The position numbers and the translations under genes are program-made. Shown here piece after piece: positions 45,753-56,974 of a stretch of 64,000 nucleotides of DNA. Within the stretch, counting starts at the first letter, position 1. The number at the start of each line of letters is the position of its first letter. Source of the stretch: Larix kaempferi (lineage: Eukaryota > Streptophyta > Pinopsida > Pinales > Pinaceae). Location: assembly GCA_027924585.1 (NCBI GenBank), contig BSBM01000047.1:17790001-17854000 (forward strand). Reading direction: 5' to 3'. Below the pieces are notes generated by a model. That model did not search any database and was not told the DNA's origin. It worked only from the letters and a program-made list of their open reading frames with translations.

Positions 45753-45778
45753 CCATCTAGTGCATAGGGACTAGATGG
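45753..45778. other. Hairpin CCATCTAGT-gcataggg-ACTAGATGG upstream of the Helentron
   Basis: Perfect 9-base arms, and with one bulged C the pairing extends by TTT/AAA. It lies about 390 bases before the first Helentron coding sequence. Helentrons carry subterminal inverted repeats and hairpins, so it is a candidate end structure. No TT insertion junction could be proven. Confidence 0.45.
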
Positions 45779-46140
45779 AAATGTGAATATTGGAATGTGC
45801 ATATGTTCTTTATATAGACAAACTATTGATATCGTTTTCTAGTAATGAAGTACTTTGCTACTCATGTAACTTCTAAATAAAAAAAATGTTATTTTCAAAT
45901 GAGCAAACTCAAAAAGTCCTATCTATGAACAATGTTTCGTGTTCATCATCTATTGAGCAAATTGTGGCATATTTTTCCTAGAAACATAGACATTTTTCCA
46001 ATTGCTTCTTCTTGGTTTGACATATTCATGTTTCCAGGTCGAAGCAGATCCTTTCGCATATTGCACCAATCATTTGCGATCGTAGAAGACACATGCAATA
46101 TATGTTGTCTTCCATGTGTGTTGTTCTTTAGACACATTTC

Positions 46141-47400
46141 TTGATTGTTGAAATGGACATGCATATTGGAAACTATCACAATGGAGACTTTATCGACAGA
46201 GCATGTGCTTTTGGAATCGATGGTCATCGTTTGCAGACAATTGATAGTGCATTGGCTAGATATGGACTTTTTCGGTTAAAATATTTTTGCTACCGACCAA
46301 GTGATTGTTTGTTCGATGCACTTGCAGTCCTGCTGCATTTTTGATATTCATCAAATGAAATAAGAGAAGGCATAGTACATCATTTTAGAGCATGTTTAAG
46401 TCAAAGAGATCCAGAAGCATTGAGTTCATTGAGAACAGAATTAAGTAGTGGCTTTCTGCAAACCTTGCATGGTGTGCATGATTCAAATGTATATCTTCAT
46501 CGAATGGCTCTTTCCGCTGCAAGTGTGCAAACTTCTTCAGAGATTGGTCTATGGGGTGATGTTTTCTGTATAAAGTGGTTTTCAAGATGGTTGGATCTCT
46601 CTATTTTCAGTTTGGTCATTTGAAAAACAACAAATATACTTGAATTTCAAAGGTGCTTGTGCTATGCATGGACTTGATATTTTATTCCATGACCAAGTGG
46701 CATCTGCTGGACATTTTGAGCCATTGTTGTCATATAGAACAAGCAACAACACTTTGCATATGCAAATTGCACGACCCGTATGCCCATTTACAACACATGG
46801 TCAACATGTGCAAGTGAACATGGCATCAATCCATCAAGAATTGGCCAAACAACAACTTCTCCCAATGGACATGATTTTCGTTGATTTCCATGACTCATTG
46901 TTCGAGTCGATCTGCAGCATGGTGCCGAATTTTGATGTCCTTTCTTTACGAAAAGAAATTGCACAAACATTTTGCAATTGTTATAATGCAAATGATATTA
47001 GAGTGATTGGTTGCTTCATAAAACATCTACATCATACAAGCATCATGCAAGAGCAATGTATTGGAAATCCAAAATCCTTTGTCGTAAACCTTTCAATGCT
47101 ATATAGAGAAGGAAGAATAGAAGGCAATGCATTTGCATTGCAATGGATAAGTGAATTTTTCAATATCAACATAGACGTCTGGAGCATGCAAACAAAGACA
47201 TTTTCACAAAAATTCCAACCATCCAATGGCTCTTTGGATACAATGTTTCTAATGCATTTTGCTAGTGAAAATTCACATGTGCACTTTTGGCCACTGGTTA
47301 AAGAAAAACATACAAATTGGATTCAATCCAACCACCTTATGGACATAGATAGATGTACACAAGCAAAGAAAATTTGCAGTGCAACTAGCCCAATGCAACA
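46141..47400 (+). pseudogene. Tandem OTU-like cysteine protease domains of the Helentron
   Basis: The first OTU domain (46261-46730) has the catalytic block SDCLFDALAVLL with its Cys codon at 46306. It also has the EIGLWGDVFCIKW block, a VWSFEKQQIYLN strand and the catalytic His in GHFEPLLSY (codon 46712). A TGA at 46342 and a frame change near 46610 interrupt it. The second (46860-47300) has the same layout: FHDSLFESICSMV, LRKEIAQTF, EGNAFALQWISEFFNINIDV, WSMQT and SHVHFWPL. Its Cys position is Ser (TCA at 46895), so it would be inactive as a protease, while the His (47282) is kept. OTU proteases cut ubiquitin or polyproteins; their job in Helentrons is not known. A lysine-rich linker (47460-47600, TAG at 47546) joins this part to Rep. 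Confidence 0.75.
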
Positions 47401-47548
47401 AAACAACTCCAACATTGCAAAAGAACATGGCTTTGCATTAGAGCATGTTTCAAAAGCAATTTCACAGAAAACAACAAGAGCCTTTGAAAAAAACAACGTA
47501 CCTAAAAAGGAAACATTGCGCAATCTTAAAAAAAGAATAAGAACATAG

Positions 47549-49987
47549 AATCATGTTCTCTCAGCTAGGACGAAAAAATATCCAAAACCTCGCACAACAA
47601 TAAAAGCTTATTTGACTAGTATTCAAGATACAGCGACACATGCCTGCATTGTCTATGAGACATTGCAATTAAAAAAGAACATGGACAAAGTTGACAAAAA
47701 CACAATGCAAAGCTATGCAACTATCTGCATGGATAACAGCTCAAAGACAATTGGAATAGGTCAGGACATTTGCAAAAAATGCAAGAATAGCCTTCATAAT
47801 GAAAAGATACCTATATTTGTAGTTCCTTCACAAATTCGTCGCAATAAAAAACTAGATTCTGTCACAGTTCTAACACCGCTGGAAGAAATACTGGTGTCAC
47901 CAAGGCTAGCCTTTGCTCAAATAAGACCATTGGGATACAAAAGAGCACAAATTGCACTCACAGGAAAAGTTATTAATGTTCTTGCAAACTTGAACAAGAT
48001 ACAAAAATCTTTGCCTATAAGCTTCGAAGATGCAGAAACAGTTGCAGTGATTTTGAAAAGAAAACTAGAATACAAGAGTGCATGTTTTTTTGGAAATGTC
48101 CGCCCCTGCATTCTTATGACCGCATTATATGACCTTTGCAATACTCCACTGTACAAATCTGAGAACATTACTATTGACCATGAGTGGGGGCAAATTGTCC
48201 AAAGAAACATTGGCCTGATCAACCAGTCCTCGATGCATATAGACACAGATGGATTTAGTGACGATGAAATAGACCTAGAACCTCCCAATGAAACAATGGT
48301 TCACGACTATGGGCAATCGCATCAAATAGAGGACCTTGCAAACCGGATCATACAAATTGCACCTTCTGAGGGATTTCAACCATTGGGCATCTTCCAAGAC
48401 AAGTTTTCTGAAGAATTGAACTTCCCTTCATTGTTCTTTGGATACAGTTGTCCAGAAGATATCATAAATCGATTTACCTATCAGCGAACATCTCACTGGG
48501 AATTGCAGCATATGTCAAGAGACTTTGCAAGACACAATACAAACATGTTCTTCAAAGTAGTGCGTGTTCTGATTCAGCAAATCAGAGGTTCTGCATGGAT
48601 TTCAATAAGGAAAGGAGAGCTACAAGGAAAACCTCTCCTTGCAAAGGACGTAAAATATAAAGCAATCCTTCAAAAAGTATTAAAATCACCAATTGCTTAT
48701 CAATGTTTAAAAAGCATACGTACATCTCCTGATTACTTTGAACATATAAGAAAAGATGTCTTCGTAATGATTCGACAACTTGGCCCACCCACCTTCTTTG
48801 TCACTTTCACTAGTGCTGAACATATTTGGATTTCTCTTTGTAATGCATTAAAAAAGACTGAAGATAGGCTTTCTTCCAACATTGGCAAAGAAGACACTAC
48901 TTGGACAATAGAAACATTGATAAAAGAAAATCCCGTAATTTGTAGTCATTATTATAGGAATCGGATGTCAACAATGCGATCTTTGATTTTAGTGAACAAT
49001 GAATTGTTCGGAGATGTGGTAGACTACTTTTTCATCACTGAATTCCAGAGTAGAGGCAATGAGCATGACCATGCTTTACTATGGACCAAAAACGCCCCTG
49101 TATATGGCCAGACATCTAATACAAATGTCACAGCATTTGTCGATCGATACCTTTCTTCTAACTCTTTGCTTCTCTATGAAGAATTGGCCAAGATTCAAAC
49201 ACATCATCATACAAAGAGTTTCAAAAAACATCGATATTCTAGCTGTAGATTCAACTTTCCTTTTCCTCCAATTGAAAAAACTACCATTTTTCAACCTATA
49301 GAAAATGCCGATGAGAAAACAATTAGCAAAGCAAAGGAGCTATTCCTAGTTCTGGAACAAAAGATTTTTCCAAGTACTATGACCTTTGATATGTTCCTTT
49401 CAGAATTCAACATAACAAGGGATGAATACCTAGTCCTTATTCGTTCATTGTTGCAATGCCCTACTTTGCTCTTAAAAAGACACCCATCTAATGTCTGGAT
49501 CAATGCATTCTCCAAAAAAATCCCAATCCTTTGGAATGCAAATATAGATGCACAATTCATCCTTGATGCTTATGCTGCAGCAACTTGCTGTAGCTCTTAC
49601 ATTACAAAAATGGATCGCACAATGACAACTGCTTTGAAAAAAATAGAAGAGCAATTCCTTCTTGATAATGATGGCAACATTGAAACAATCCGCAAACTTG
49701 GAAATGCGCTCTTGAATATGCAACAAATGTCCATTCGACAAGCTATTTATATTGTGCTTTCGTGGCCTTTATACACAAGTTCTAGGAAAACTATATTTAT
49801 TAATACAGGGCCATCTGACAAAATAACCTATGTCTTGAAAAAACCTAAGCTTTTGGCCCAGGAGCCAGATGACTTTGAAAACATTCTATGCCCATCGCTT
49901 ATTGAAAAATATACTGCAAGACCTTTAGAACTTGAACATATTACTTTGTCCGAGTTTGCCTCTTGTTACACATGCGTTAACTCATGA
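47549..49987 (+). pseudogene. DUF6570-like region and Helitron-like HUH Rep domain
   Basis: Rep nicks and joins single-stranded transposon ends. The N-terminal third has a DUF6570-like pattern: CKKCKNSLHNEKIP, IRRNKKL, LEEILVSPRLAFAQIRPLGY and LTGKVINV, then FGNVRPCILMTALYDLCNTP. The Helitron-like N domain follows, with FQDKFSEELNFPSLFFGY and WELQHMSRDFARHNTNMFFK, then PPTFFVTFTSAEHIW. The metal-binding motif reads EFQSRGNEHDHALLW (His codons 49064 and 49070), with Asp where most families have a hydrophobic residue. The Cys/His block CRFNFPFPP lies near 49245. The nicking motif YAAATCCSSYITK (49571-49609) keeps the second Tyr (49598) but has Cys for the first (49586). The frame is open for about 800 codons up to a TGA at 49985 and continues in the same frame into the helicase. 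Confidence 0.9.
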
Positions 49988-51850
49988 CTTAGAAAAAGAA
50001 AGAAAAATGCAATCATATGCTATGTTCGATACAATGAGAACAAAGACCCAGAGAACTTATATAGAGAAAAAATGATGTTGTTTGTACCCTTTCGACAAAA
50101 TGAAAATGTTCTAAAGAAAACTATAGAAACATGGACAGAAGCATACCCTCGACATAGGCTATCCATAGAACAAATTGAACAAAATTTCATAGCTAAAGCA
50201 AAGGATTCTTGGGGTGACATTGACATAGTTTCCAAGACAATTGACTCAAAAAACGAACAAATTTTTATTAGAGAAACAGTTTGCGAAAAACAAATTGCCC
50301 TTTCTTTATCTGATAGATACGACAATAAAAATGATTTTCTGCACATAACATTCTCCAGGAGAACTGCAGCTGGTTCTGGAAATGCATTTGAAACTATGAA
50401 ACTTCCCCATAGCATTAGCAAAGAAGCCTACTTTTCCATTAGGAAAAAACTTAACAAAGAACAACAAGCAATAGTAAAAGAAATCATAATGAGAAAGAAA
50501 GCCAGCCCAACCACACCAATTCATTTGTTCGTGACTGGCCCCGCTGGCACAGGCAAAACATTTGTTGCAAAAGAAATTTAGCATGGGCTTCTACAGTTCC
50601 ACAACATGGACCTTTGTAGCGATCCTCTTAAAAAAAAGGCATTACACATGCATTTACTGGAAGAGCTGCACAGAATGTCGATGGTGTGACAGTGCATTCA
50701 GCACTTCGCTTGCCTTTGACATTGACAAACATGCTTCCACTAAGCTGCAACTCATTGGACCTATTGTCCTAGGACTTTGAACAGCTGCGACTAGTTCTAA
50801 TTGACGAAGCGTCTTTAATTAGTGCTCGAATGCTCTGGAGCATTGACAAAAGGTTACATGAAATTATGCATACTCCCAATTCTCCATTTGGAAATTTGGA
50901 CATTATTTTCTGTGGAGACTTGTGTCAAATACAACCTGTCAAAGATTCTTGGGTATTTGAACAAGTGAATGTTGACTCACATCCATTTCCTTATAGCTTC
51001 TGGAAACATAACATCAAATGCTTTCATCTCACGCAAGTTATGAGACAAGAAGACCCAACCTTCATTTCAATCTTGAATAGAATCATAATGAACTTGCAGA
51101 CAGATGCTGACATCGAATTCTTAAATAGCCATTGCTATAGAGAACCGCCAAATGATCCGACATTCCCCTTCCTTTTTTATAGAAACAAGGATGTTGATGA
51201 ACACAACAAAAAGATGTTGGCAATTGCTCAAACAAAAGCATGCACATTGCAATCGATCGATAAGGAAATAGACACGATAGAATTCAACTTGTATCAAAAT
51301 GGCCAAATGGACTTGCCATTTGCAATTGTCTTGAAACAAAATATGCTTGTTGAGCTGGTTGGGGGGAACTTTGCAATAGAAGATGGGCTTGTAAATGGTG
51401 CAGAAGGCATTTTCAATGGCTTTACGTCAAATGGAATTGACATAGTCTGGATTGAATTTAGGTTGCCGTCAACTGGTGCAATGCAACGAGAAAAAATGAA
51501 ACATCACTTTGCATCAAGTGATCCTTGTACATGGATCCCTATCACATGAATAACTAGGCAAATGGCATCTACAGGTAAAAAACATATACTTCGACAACAA
51601 TTCCTGATCCGATTGGAGTGCACACGAACCATTCATAGATCGCAAGGACTTACAATGGACAAATTGGCATTTGATTCGAAAGGTATCGCCCAACATGGAC
51701 TGGTATATACTGCATTGTCACGTGTTAAAAAAATGGACCATTTATACCTCGTAAACAAATTACAACAAAATAATTTCTGTCTCTCGAATAAAGTTTCCAT
51801 GGAAGTAGACAGACTCCAGAAAGAGGCAGCTCTGCAATTTGAATATGGCT
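49988..51850 (+). pseudogene. PIF1/RecD-like helicase domain of the Helentron
   Basis: An ATP-driven 5'-3' DNA helicase that unwinds the transposon strand, fused after Rep. The lead-in is FYREKMML-like (LYREKMMLFVPFR near 50065). Motifs in order are KLNKEQQAIVKE and Walker A GPAGTGKT (50537-50560), then FTGRAAQNVDGVTVHSAL (near 50650-50710). Walker B is VLIDEAS (50794-50814). CGDLCQIQPV lies near 50910, LTQVMRQED near 51030, GLVNGAEG near 51390, RTIHRSQGLTMD near 51630 and YTALSRV near 51710. All helicase motifs are present, so it was complete. It is broken by TAG at 50579 and 50770, a frame change in an eight-A run near 50631, and TGA at 51547. Confidence 0.93.
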
Positions 51851-51879
51851 CTCTGTCATTTGAAAACAAAGACCACCTT

Positions 51880-52512
51880 CGTCTATGCTCATTGAACACA
51901 AGAAGTCTTTCACTGCATATTGACAATATTGTCAATGACTATGACATAATGAAAGCTGATATACTGTGTTTGCAAGGAACACATACAAAATCACTTCCAA
52001 CCAATTCTCTCCTTGAAGAAAAGTATTCCTGTCAGTCTATATACAATGTCCATGGTCTAATCACATGCTATAGAAAACAAATAGTTATTCAGAAACAACT
52101 CACATATGCAACAGACTTTGTTGAAGCAATAATATCATGGTTTCTAGTTAACAACACTACTGTCACTCTAGCAAATGTCTATATGACACCACACATGCCA
52201 ATTGAACAACTGTATTCACTTGTTCTTTATATCATAGAAAACAATTATTAAAATGAATATATCATCCTTGCTGGTGACTTTAACATTGACATGCTACAAT
52301 TATGCAACAAGCAAGATGCGTTTTTCTATTTTATGCATAGCAATAATTTTTCTTTGCATACAACACAAGCAACAACAACTTATGGCTCCTTGCTTGACCA
52401 TTTCTGGACAACCTTGCCATCTGGCCAAGTCAAACTACAGATTTTTGAAGCTTATTGGATAGATCATTATGCTATTTGTCTTTCTATCCGCCTCAAAATA
52501 TTTACAATCTAA
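51880..52512 (+). pseudogene. Apurinic-type (exonuclease-endonuclease-phosphatase fold) endonuclease domain of the Helentron
   Basis: It follows the helicase in the same frame, as in Helentrons of other eukaryotes. Visible motifs are LCSLNTRSL (Asn strand, about 51888), DILCLQGTH (about 51960) and ANVYMTPH (about 52172). Then come LAGDFNID (52270-52293), GSLLDHFWT (about 52385) and the C-terminal IDHYAI (Asp codon 52462, His next). The metal-binding Glu of the DILCLQE motif is Gly here (GGA at 51976). A TAA at 52249 lies just before GDFN. The domain is related to LINE endonucleases; its role may be target cleavage. Catalytic loss plus the stop make it inactive. Confidence 0.87.
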
Positions 52513-52856
52513 TGTTGCAAATGTTTATGCTGAAAAAAATGCATTTGATGCCTCAAGCAATTTCGATCGTTCCATGCACAAAAAACTAGACTAAAAAAAA
52601 AATTGCATCTGCAGCCACTGCAAAACATTGGCAACTGCAAGATGGTTGCAAAAACTAGTACTTCAAGCAGTCGTAAAGTCAGAATGCCTGGGTTGCCTCC
52701 CGATGATAGGTCAAAAAGGTGAGACCACTTTGAACTCACTATGCAGAAGCAGTTTTCCACCTTTCTCACATGAATCAATTCTTTTTGTCTCTATTTCTAA
52801 AAAACAAGTATCTGAAGATAATTTCCAATATTTCCACTTGTTCCAGAGCGAAACAA
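52513..52856 (+). other. Gap between endonuclease and RPA-like gene
   Basis: About 340 bases with fragments of poor coding character and no recognised motif. It presumably holds the end of the main ORF and the promoter of the RPA-like gene. A CAAAAAACTAGACTAAAAAA run lies near 52577. The first in-frame ATG of the next gene is at 52857. Confidence 0.4.
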
Positions 52857-53742
52857 ATGCCAACCACAGTATGCACTATAATGGAACTATCTTTGCCAAC
52901 ACATCCAAATGTATTTGAAGGCAATGTGGTTGCGTTGTATGGACCAGCATGCAACAAGAATTCAAACTCCCCAAACAAAGCTGAGTTAGCACATGCTGAT
53001 CTTGTCGACAGAGATGGTCAATTGATAGTCACAGTCAACATGAACAATGCCCTTGTCTCACGTTTCATGAAGTATTTCTCACCCAGGAGCAGCGTGCGAA
53101 TTTCAAATTTCATTACTAGAAAAAAGGGAATATATGAGAGAGCAGATGCAAAACATTGCATTCTTCTGCATCAACAGACTGCTATGGAAACAATTCCCCA
53201 GGTTTGTTAGCAACGTAAACTGGCACCAGATACAACAATACATGCTTTGTCAATGTCAACAAATGCTTTCTCTATTGGTTCTGTTGTGGCATTCGTTATT
53301 GCATGTGAACAAGACAACAAGAACTATGAGCTATGTGTCAAAGATGGAGAAAAGATACAGGACACTACAAAGGTTTGATTTCATTTGATCTACTAGTCAC
53401 TGTCAACTTCTATTGCAGCCAACAATTGGAATATGCATTTCCAAGTTTCAATGGTTTTATTAACAAACAACAAAAATTTTTATTCTGTTGCAGTTGCAGC
53501 TTCCTGACAGCTACAAAGAGCTTCTCTTTAAGATACAACAAGAATTGATATCAGAAATACCACCCATGTACCTATTTAAGAGCATCATTAGAAATGGTGC
53601 AACACGTTCGCATCTTCGGCGTGTTTCGCAAGCAACATTTGTTGATGTGCTGAATGACGATTATGCAAAGGCACACTTGCTAGCTCTAGTGCAATCAAGG
53701 ACAAAGGAAAGTGCAGAATCCCCTCATTGCAATTGCTCTTGA
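52857..53742 (+). pseudogene. RPA-like single-strand DNA-binding protein gene of the Helentron, with one intron
   Basis: RPA large-subunit relatives coat single-stranded DNA and are commonly carried by Helitrons. The start at 52857 (MPTTV) opens a frame. It has an OB-fold pattern: GNVVALYGPA, HADLVDRDGQLIVTVNMNNA, VSRFMKYFSPRSSVRISNF. It continues to NAFSIGSVVAFVIACEQDNK and DGEKIQDTTK, with one TAG at 53208. A phase-0 intron fits 53373-53493 (AAAG|GTTTGA to TTCTGTTGCAG|TTG). The second exon reads LQLPDSYKELLFKIQQEL, then YLFKSIIRNGATRSHLR and stops at 53740. The spliced reading is supported by the continuous coding pattern on both sides. Confidence 0.72.
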
Positions 53743-55806
53743 ATAGTTAATTGTTCTGGAAATGCATTTTGATATGTATGATCTAGCAACCTTGAACATA
53801 AATGGATTTTGGAATTTTATATAAAAAAAAAATGAATATTGGCCTCTCTTATATTGGATAGGTTCACAATTCAAATTCCTCCTTCTACATAGGAAATTTT
53901 ACATTGAACTCCTTGCATTTACATCATATCAAGCTTGAATTTGCAATTGAAAAGAAATTTTGCAAAAATTTTATCGGTTCTATATGTCAAAATCATATGG
54001 TTTGAAATTGTAAAAAAAAAACAACTCAATAGTAACTTGTACATTAAACAAATAACTTATTATTGACCCAACAAAATTGAGTCCAGTAGCTTTGTCTATA
54101 GGAAATGGGAAACATCAAGTCTCTGTGTCTTCTTCTTTGGCTGCATAGGCTTAGTCTATTTTTCAAAATCATGCCTAGGCATTCATCCAGTTCAATCTAG
54201 AACTGCATCTATTCCAAATAATGCACATTATGCCTTCCATGCACAATCCACGATCCATTTCATAGCACTTTCCATCGATTGGTGGTTTCCGTAACTAAAG
54301 GAAAACAGTGACAACAGAATAAGTCATTGCAGACCAGCATCCAATTCTGTATCAAACTCAAGAATCTATTTCGTTGGTGCCTAGTTTAAGACAAATCAAG
54401 AATTTGTTCCATTAGGATCACATTTTCTTGTTCTTTGGCACATGCTGCAATCCATAGTTTCCTAAAGATCTCAATGCTGCAGATTTTTTTCACTTGTATT
54501 TTTTTTATTTCTTTTGCAACAATCCAAATAGATGCGTAGATTTCATGACAAATAGGGCCTAAGGATTTTTAGTTTTGGTCTATTGGTGTGATTTGATCTC
54601 ATCCAAGTTTCCTATGTATATCTTGATTTTCTCCTTCCATATCCCAAGAGCATCAACAAATCTATATAGCCATTATGAAGCTTCCTTTTTTATGATCACA
54701 TAAACTGTCGTTTTGTACTTTTCTATTAGAATTATTTTATTGCTTTGCTAGTTGTGATTTAAGAGAGGCAGATAGAAAAGGTTTCATTTCATTCATGCCT
54801 CATGTTCTTAGTAAAAGATAATTTTGCTTCAAATGCCCTTATTGTTTAAGTTTTGTTTGCAATTGACTTAAAGAGGTAGCTTTTGTCTACAAATTAAAAT
54901 ACATAATTCATAATATAAATGTTTCTAGATGTTTCTATGTAACTATTTTTGGGTCTATTGGAAGTTGTTCTATTTGCAACATTGAATTTGTGATGCCAAT
55001 GGCATCGTAGCTTCATTCTGCATGTGTTGCTTGGTTGTTACAGCTCTAATTTCACAATTTGCAAATTTTTGCAGATTTTTGCCAAGAGTATAGATATATT
55101 GTTCAATGACTTGGTGCTTGGATATCAGTTCTAAAAATATCATCTCGATTTCCTTTGTTTTATTTGGAAAAAAAATCAACTACATTCCCAAATGAAAATT
55201 GATAGAGGCGTACATTGTAACTCTTGTCTCCTATAGCCTTCGTTGTTTCTAGTCTCCTTTCTGTAAAATACAGTTTGTCGAACTTGAACCAACACTATTG
55301 TTCTCAATGTTGCATAGCCTTGATTTTCCCTAGTTGTTGTGTGTGAAGGTGTTATGCTGCATCAAAGGCATGGATTGATTTCGCTGGTAGCTATAGACAA
55401 TAAATATTCATGGTCAAATATGCTGCTAGCTATAGAGAATTTCACAGTCCAATGATTTATGTGTTCAAACTACAGCTTCTGAATAAAAAAAATATTGATT
55501 TTTGCATCTGTATCAGGTAAACTGCTTATGCTCACAGTTACAATTATAGTGCTTTTGACTTTAATTTTTCAAGTGCTTGGATATCAGTTTTTTATAGGTC
55601 CATTTGATTGTAAGGTTATAAGATTCTTATAGTATTATGCTCCACTAGATCATAATATTATTATATTGAATTGTTATAGATGAATGCATTCATGTGTTGG
55701 TGTCTCTGCTCATGTTCTTGTTGAAAATTGCTAGAATGTTGTCATAGAAATGCTATAGTTTTCCAGATTTGTAAATATATTAGTATTGACTACCTGCAAC
55801 ATGCAG
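53743..55806 (+). other. Long AT-rich spacer, possibly an intron of the RPA-like gene
   Basis: No coding sequence is recognised. It lies between the RPA-like exon ending near 53742 and the zinc-ribbon exon starting after CAACATGCAG at 55806. It may be a 2-kb intron, or hold insertions of unknown type. A donor within phase was not found with confidence. Confidence 0.4.
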
Positions 55807-56046
55807 GTACATGGAACATTGAAAGTTAAAAATGCTTCCACACCGCCATTTCACACAATCTGTACCAATTGCAACAAAAATATTCCTGACGACTTGGCAG
55901 ATTGCATAATCTGTAAACAAAGCACACCGTTCAGTCATGAGCATTGTCTAGAATGCACAATTGAAACAAAAGATGGACTGTTCAACTGCACAATGAAATT
56001 TCCACAAATGCAACAATGTTTCCCAGTAGTTGCATTGACTACATAA
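55807..56046 (+). pseudogene. RPA C-terminal zinc-ribbon exon
   Basis: After a good acceptor (CAACATGCAG|G) the frame reads VHGTLKVKNAST. It then reads CTNCNKNIPDDLADCIICKQ and HEHCLECTIETKDGLFNCTM. The two Cys pairs C-x2-C fit the zinc ribbon in the C-terminal DNA-binding domain of RPA large subunits. The frame ends with TAA at 56044; the next bases continue the same reading for about 35 codons (FHLRRLSMQGVFMLDAY). It is probably the last exon of the gene at 52857. Confidence 0.6.
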
Positions 56047-56363
56047 GAGCAATACAGAAACAACATCTCATCAACAGTTTTTCATCTTCGAAGACTCTCT
56101 ATGCAAGGTGTTTTCATGCTCGATGCATATAACACCATAAAAGAAATTACTATCGCACAGTGATAGCATGCAAAACAGTTTGTTTTGTTATTTTGGCTAT
56201 AACTAGTTAACTCTTTATACACTATGCTTCTCTAGATTTTGAAAACTTCGAATTCCAAATTTGATAAAATGTATAGAATCAACTTTATATGGGTTTTATA
56301 GTAACAATACTTGTACAATTCCTCTAGCGTGCTCAAACCTTTTTCCTATACATTTCATCTCAC

Positions 56364-56369
<6 letters not shown>

Positions 56370-56407
<38 letters not shown>
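56370..56407. repeat. (AT)n microsatellite
   Basis: About 19 uninterrupted AT units. The surrounding 56047-56974 shows no gene. Confidence 0.97.
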
Positions 56408-56414
<7 letters not shown>

Positions 56415-56974
56415 ACACATGGTGATAGATATTTCAAAGTCTTTCATGCCATACTGCTATCTGTTATCTCATGCATTAACTGCTAGGCTAGAAGATAGAT
56501 GGAATTCATATTAAAGTTGCTGAAATCTTGTATTGGTTCGTTGAATTTGCTTGTTCAATTTTCATTAAATTTTTCTTGTTGAATTTTCTTGAATTCCATG
56601 GCTTAGAGTTATATTTTTCGTAAAGAAATCAGGTATTTCTTGTTTCTCATTGTAACTCGATGGTGTAGAGGACAGATGCTTACGCAGCTAGCATTGTGCC
56701 AACCCTCAACAATAGATTCCTTCTAAGCCTTCTTTTTGCTTTAAAATCCATCATTCTAAGCAAATGCACTTGTGTTGCAGGTTTCCACACTTTCCAGTGT
56801 CTATTCTTCTAGGTTTCCACACCTTGTTTTACGGTCTCCCATTTGCATTGTCAATGTACATTTGTTCAGTCAATTGTGTCATGTTACTGACTGTCCTATT
56901 TTTGTCAATATGCTTCCTCTTTTTAACCAGTATCTACATATTTTGGAAATTGACTTTGTGGCTTCTGGTGTATA

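Larger units (their letters stand above)
46141..56046 (+). mobile_element. Helentron-type rolling-circle transposon, coding region of a decayed autonomous copy
   Basis: The sequential domains are two OTU-like protease domains, DUF6570-like region, Helitron Rep with HUH motif, PIF1/RecD-like helicase and apurinic-type endonuclease. Downstream is a separate RPA-like gene. Rep plus helicase define Helitrons; the endonuclease and OTU domains mark the Helentron (Helitron2) branch. The main ORF would be about 2,100 codons. It is broken by stops at 46342 (TGA), 47546 (TAG), 49985 (TGA), 50579 (TAG), 50770 (TAG), 51547 (TGA) and 52249 (TAA). Frame changes lie near 46610 and in the A-run near 50631. 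The true element ends were not identified, so the limits given are those of the coding part. Confidence 0.87.
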
